Positions 62,645 through 64,000 of a stretch of 64,000 nt of DNA are shown here, piece by piece. The notes under the pieces were generated by a model that did no database searches, had not been told where the DNA came from, and worked only from the letters and a program-made list of their open reading frames with translations. The stretch comes from Peristeroidobacter soli (GTDB lineage Bacteria > Pseudomonadota > Gammaproteobacteria > Steroidobacterales > Steroidobacteraceae). The position numbers were made by a program, and so were the translations under genes. The stretch is from contig NZ_RYEV01000007.1 of the NCBI RefSeq assembly GCF_004138485.1, positions 62,001-126,000 of the forward strand, read 5' to 3'. Each line of letters opens with the position of its first letter. Within the stretch, counting starts at the first letter, position 1.

Positions 62645-63576
62645 TTCCTGATCTCGACGCCGCTCTCCGGCGGCTCATACAGAATCTGCGACGGGTTTTC
62701 CTGCAGGCTGCGCGACAGGTCGCGGAATTCACGCGCCGCCTGACGCGTCTCGCGCATCAGCCGTTCCAGCTCGAACAAGCCCTGCTCGGTGAAATTGCCC
62801 AGCTGCACTTCGCTGCGTTGAGTGAAGTTGTCGATGCGCTTGGACGCATCGGCGAGGTTGGTCGCGATCTCATTCATGCGAGCCAGCGCCTGCTGCACTT
62901 CGGGCCGGGAGTCGGTCGCCATGCCACGCAACGATTCCGACGCACCGTGAATCTCGGCGACCGTCGAGCGCAGCTCCGCGACCAGCGACTGCACGTCCTT
63001 CGCCGTCTGCGGCATGGTTGCCATCGTGTCGCGCATGCCCTTGATGGTTTCCGCGATGCCTTCGAGGTTCTCATCGGAGACCACGCGCTGGATCCGTTCG
63101 AGCAGCGTGGTCGCGCGACCCATCATTTCCGGCAGGCTGGCGAGGAACGCGTCGAAGTCGGACTCGACCGCCTCGATCACCGGATATTGCTCGCCCTGAG
63201 TGAGCGGCGCGCTGCGATCCACGTCGGAAGCTTCTTTGAGATTCACGTAGAGCAGACCGGTCACGCCCTGCAGCCCGAGGCTCGCACGCGTCGCCGCCGA
63301 GACCGGCGCGCTCTTGTCGACTTCGACCACCACGCGCACCCGTGTGGCATTGCTGGTATCGATGGCGAGCCGGCGCACCCGGCCCACGTCGACGCCGAGG
63401 AAACGAACCGGGCTGCCCTGGTCCAGGCCGCTCACCGAGCCGGTGAAATAAATCTCATAGCGCTGGTACTCGCGGCCATCCTTCGCGTCCGTGTACCAGA
63501 GCACGAAGCCGACGGCCATGGCGACCACCAGCAGGATGAAGGCACCGACCGCAACGTAATGAGCGTCTCTTTCCAT
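62641..63576 (-). CDS. MlaD-family (MCE domain) protein
   Basis: A 311-residue periplasmic, inner-membrane-anchored protein with one N-terminal transmembrane helix (about 8-28, VAVGAFILLVVAMAVGFVLW), a single MCE domain (about 40-115, YFTGSVSGLDQGSPVRFLGV) and a long C-terminal helical region (about 140-300). It binds lipid between the importer in the inner membrane and partner lipoproteins. It starts 3 nt after the ATPase stop and overlaps the auxiliary lipoprotein start by 4 nt. Confidence 0.92.
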   Translation of the reverse strand: MERDAHYVAVGAFILLVVAMAVGFVLWYTDAKDGREYQRYEIYFTGSVSGLDQGSPVRFLGVDVGRVRRLAIDTSNATRVRVVVEVDKSAPVSAATRASLGLQGVTGLLYVNLKEASDVDRSAPLTQGEQYPVIEAVESDFDAFLASLPEMMGRATTLLERIQRVVSDENLEGIAETIKGMRDTMATMPQTAKDVQSLVAELRSTVAEIHGASESLRGMATDSRPEVQQALARMNEIATNLADASKRIDNFTQRSEVQLGNFTEQGLFELERLMRETRQAAREFRDLSRSLQENPSQILYEPPESGVEIRK

Positions 63577-63579
63577 GGG

Positions 63580-64000
63580 CTACTTCGCGGCCTTCTTCAC
63601 CGCGGCGTCGGCCGCCCGGGCGCGAGGGCCATGGAAGTACTCCTGAATCCACGGATGCGGGTTCTTCATGATGCCTTCGAGCGTATCGACCACGATTTTT
63701 CTGTCAACCAGCACCGCCACGCGGCTGCAGGTGGCCAGCAACGTATCCAGGTCGTGAGTGATCATGACGATGGTCAGCTTCAGGCCCCGATGCAGATAGG
63801 TCACCAGCTCATCGAACCCGGCGGCCGAGATCGGATCCAGGCCCGCGGTCGGCTCGTCGAGGAATAACAAGGCCGGATCCAGCGCCAGCGACCGGGCCAG
63901 CGCGGCGCGTTTGACCATGCCGCCCGACAGCTGCGAAGGCAGTTTCCCGCCCGCGTCGACCGGCAGCCCCACCATGCGCAGCCTCAATTCCGTCAACGAT
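63580..64000 (-). CDS. MlaF-like ABC transporter ATPase, partial
   Basis: The C-terminal about 140 residues of an ABC ATPase of the lipid-transport (MlaF/Ttg2A) type. The signature LSGGMVKRAALARSLALDP and Walker B LFLDEPTAGLDP are followed by the switch His in MITHDLDTLLATC. The N-terminus with Walker A lies beyond the window. The MlaE-like permease expected in this operon would be upstream, also outside. Confidence 0.92.
   Translation of the reverse strand, partial: SLTELRLRMVGLPVDAGGKLPSQLSGGMVKRAALARSLALDPALLFLDEPTAGLDPISAAGFDELVTYLHRGLKLTIVMITHDLDTLLATCSRVAVLVDRKIVVDTLEGIMKNPHPWIQEYFHGPRARAADAAVKKAAK

Overview
The window is about 64 kb of high-GC DNA with short intergenic gaps, frequent ATGA start/stop overlaps and no rRNA, tRNA, phage or insertion-sequence genes that I can see. 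RdgC, a LigD-type ligase, RsgA, MCE/Mla lipid transport and the general gene repertoire point to a soil or aquatic gammaproteobacterium. A Steroidobacter/Nevskiales-like genome would fit, but this is inference from gene content only.

Layout. 1-2.5 kb: 5' end of a DEAD-box RNA helicase and a HipA-like kinase/DUF3037 pair. 2.7-13.3 kb: a complete L-rhamnose catabolic island, with isomerase and fused aldolase-dehydrogenase on the minus strand, divergent from a DeoR-type regulator, an ABC importer (binding lipoprotein, double ATPase, two permeases) and an FGGY kinase. 13.3-22.5 kb: PstS-like lipoprotein, a small membrane ORF, a 287-bp nested palindromic element, a large patatin-like membrane phospholipase, a DUF711 protein, an unknown secreted protein and a hybrid PAS/GAF histidine kinase. 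22.5-39.5 kb: single genes and pairs of general metabolism (GntP permease with serine hydrolase, YdjM-like membrane hydrolase, c-type cytochromes, PaiB-like regulator, winged-helix/TPR regulator, two esterases, PLP dehydratase, glycosyltransferase, YnfA, thioesterase, methyltransferase, RsgA). 39.5-45 kb: a TraR/DksA protein and a seven-gene minus-strand operon combining LiaI/LiaF-like sensors, a LytS/LytTR two-component pair, DUF4342, an M15-like peptidase and a DUF4136 lipoprotein. 45-51.5 kb: lipoprotein, an SDR/QueA-like/RdgC operon, a XRE-cupin regulator and a medium-chain reductase. 51.6-55.4 kb: LigD, CAP protein and DUF3565 in one run. 55.4-64 kb: secreted Ala/Thr-rich protein, S8 protease with internal 13-residue repeats, ECF sigma/anti-sigma pair, phospholipase D-like protein, secreted nuclease, and an MCE lipid-transport operon cut by the window end.

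How genes work together. The rhamnose island encodes import, isomerisation, phosphorylation, aldol cleavage and lactaldehyde oxidation under one local regulator. The Lia/LytSR operon looks like a self-contained envelope-stress module with its own peptidoglycan peptidase. The ECF sigma/anti-sigma pair sits divergently from the S8 protease and may control it. The non-coding highlights are three or more long palindromic or multi-hairpin intergenic elements and a degenerate tandem duplication of the 5' end of a rhamnose permease gene, which makes a staircase of overlapping mini-ORFs.
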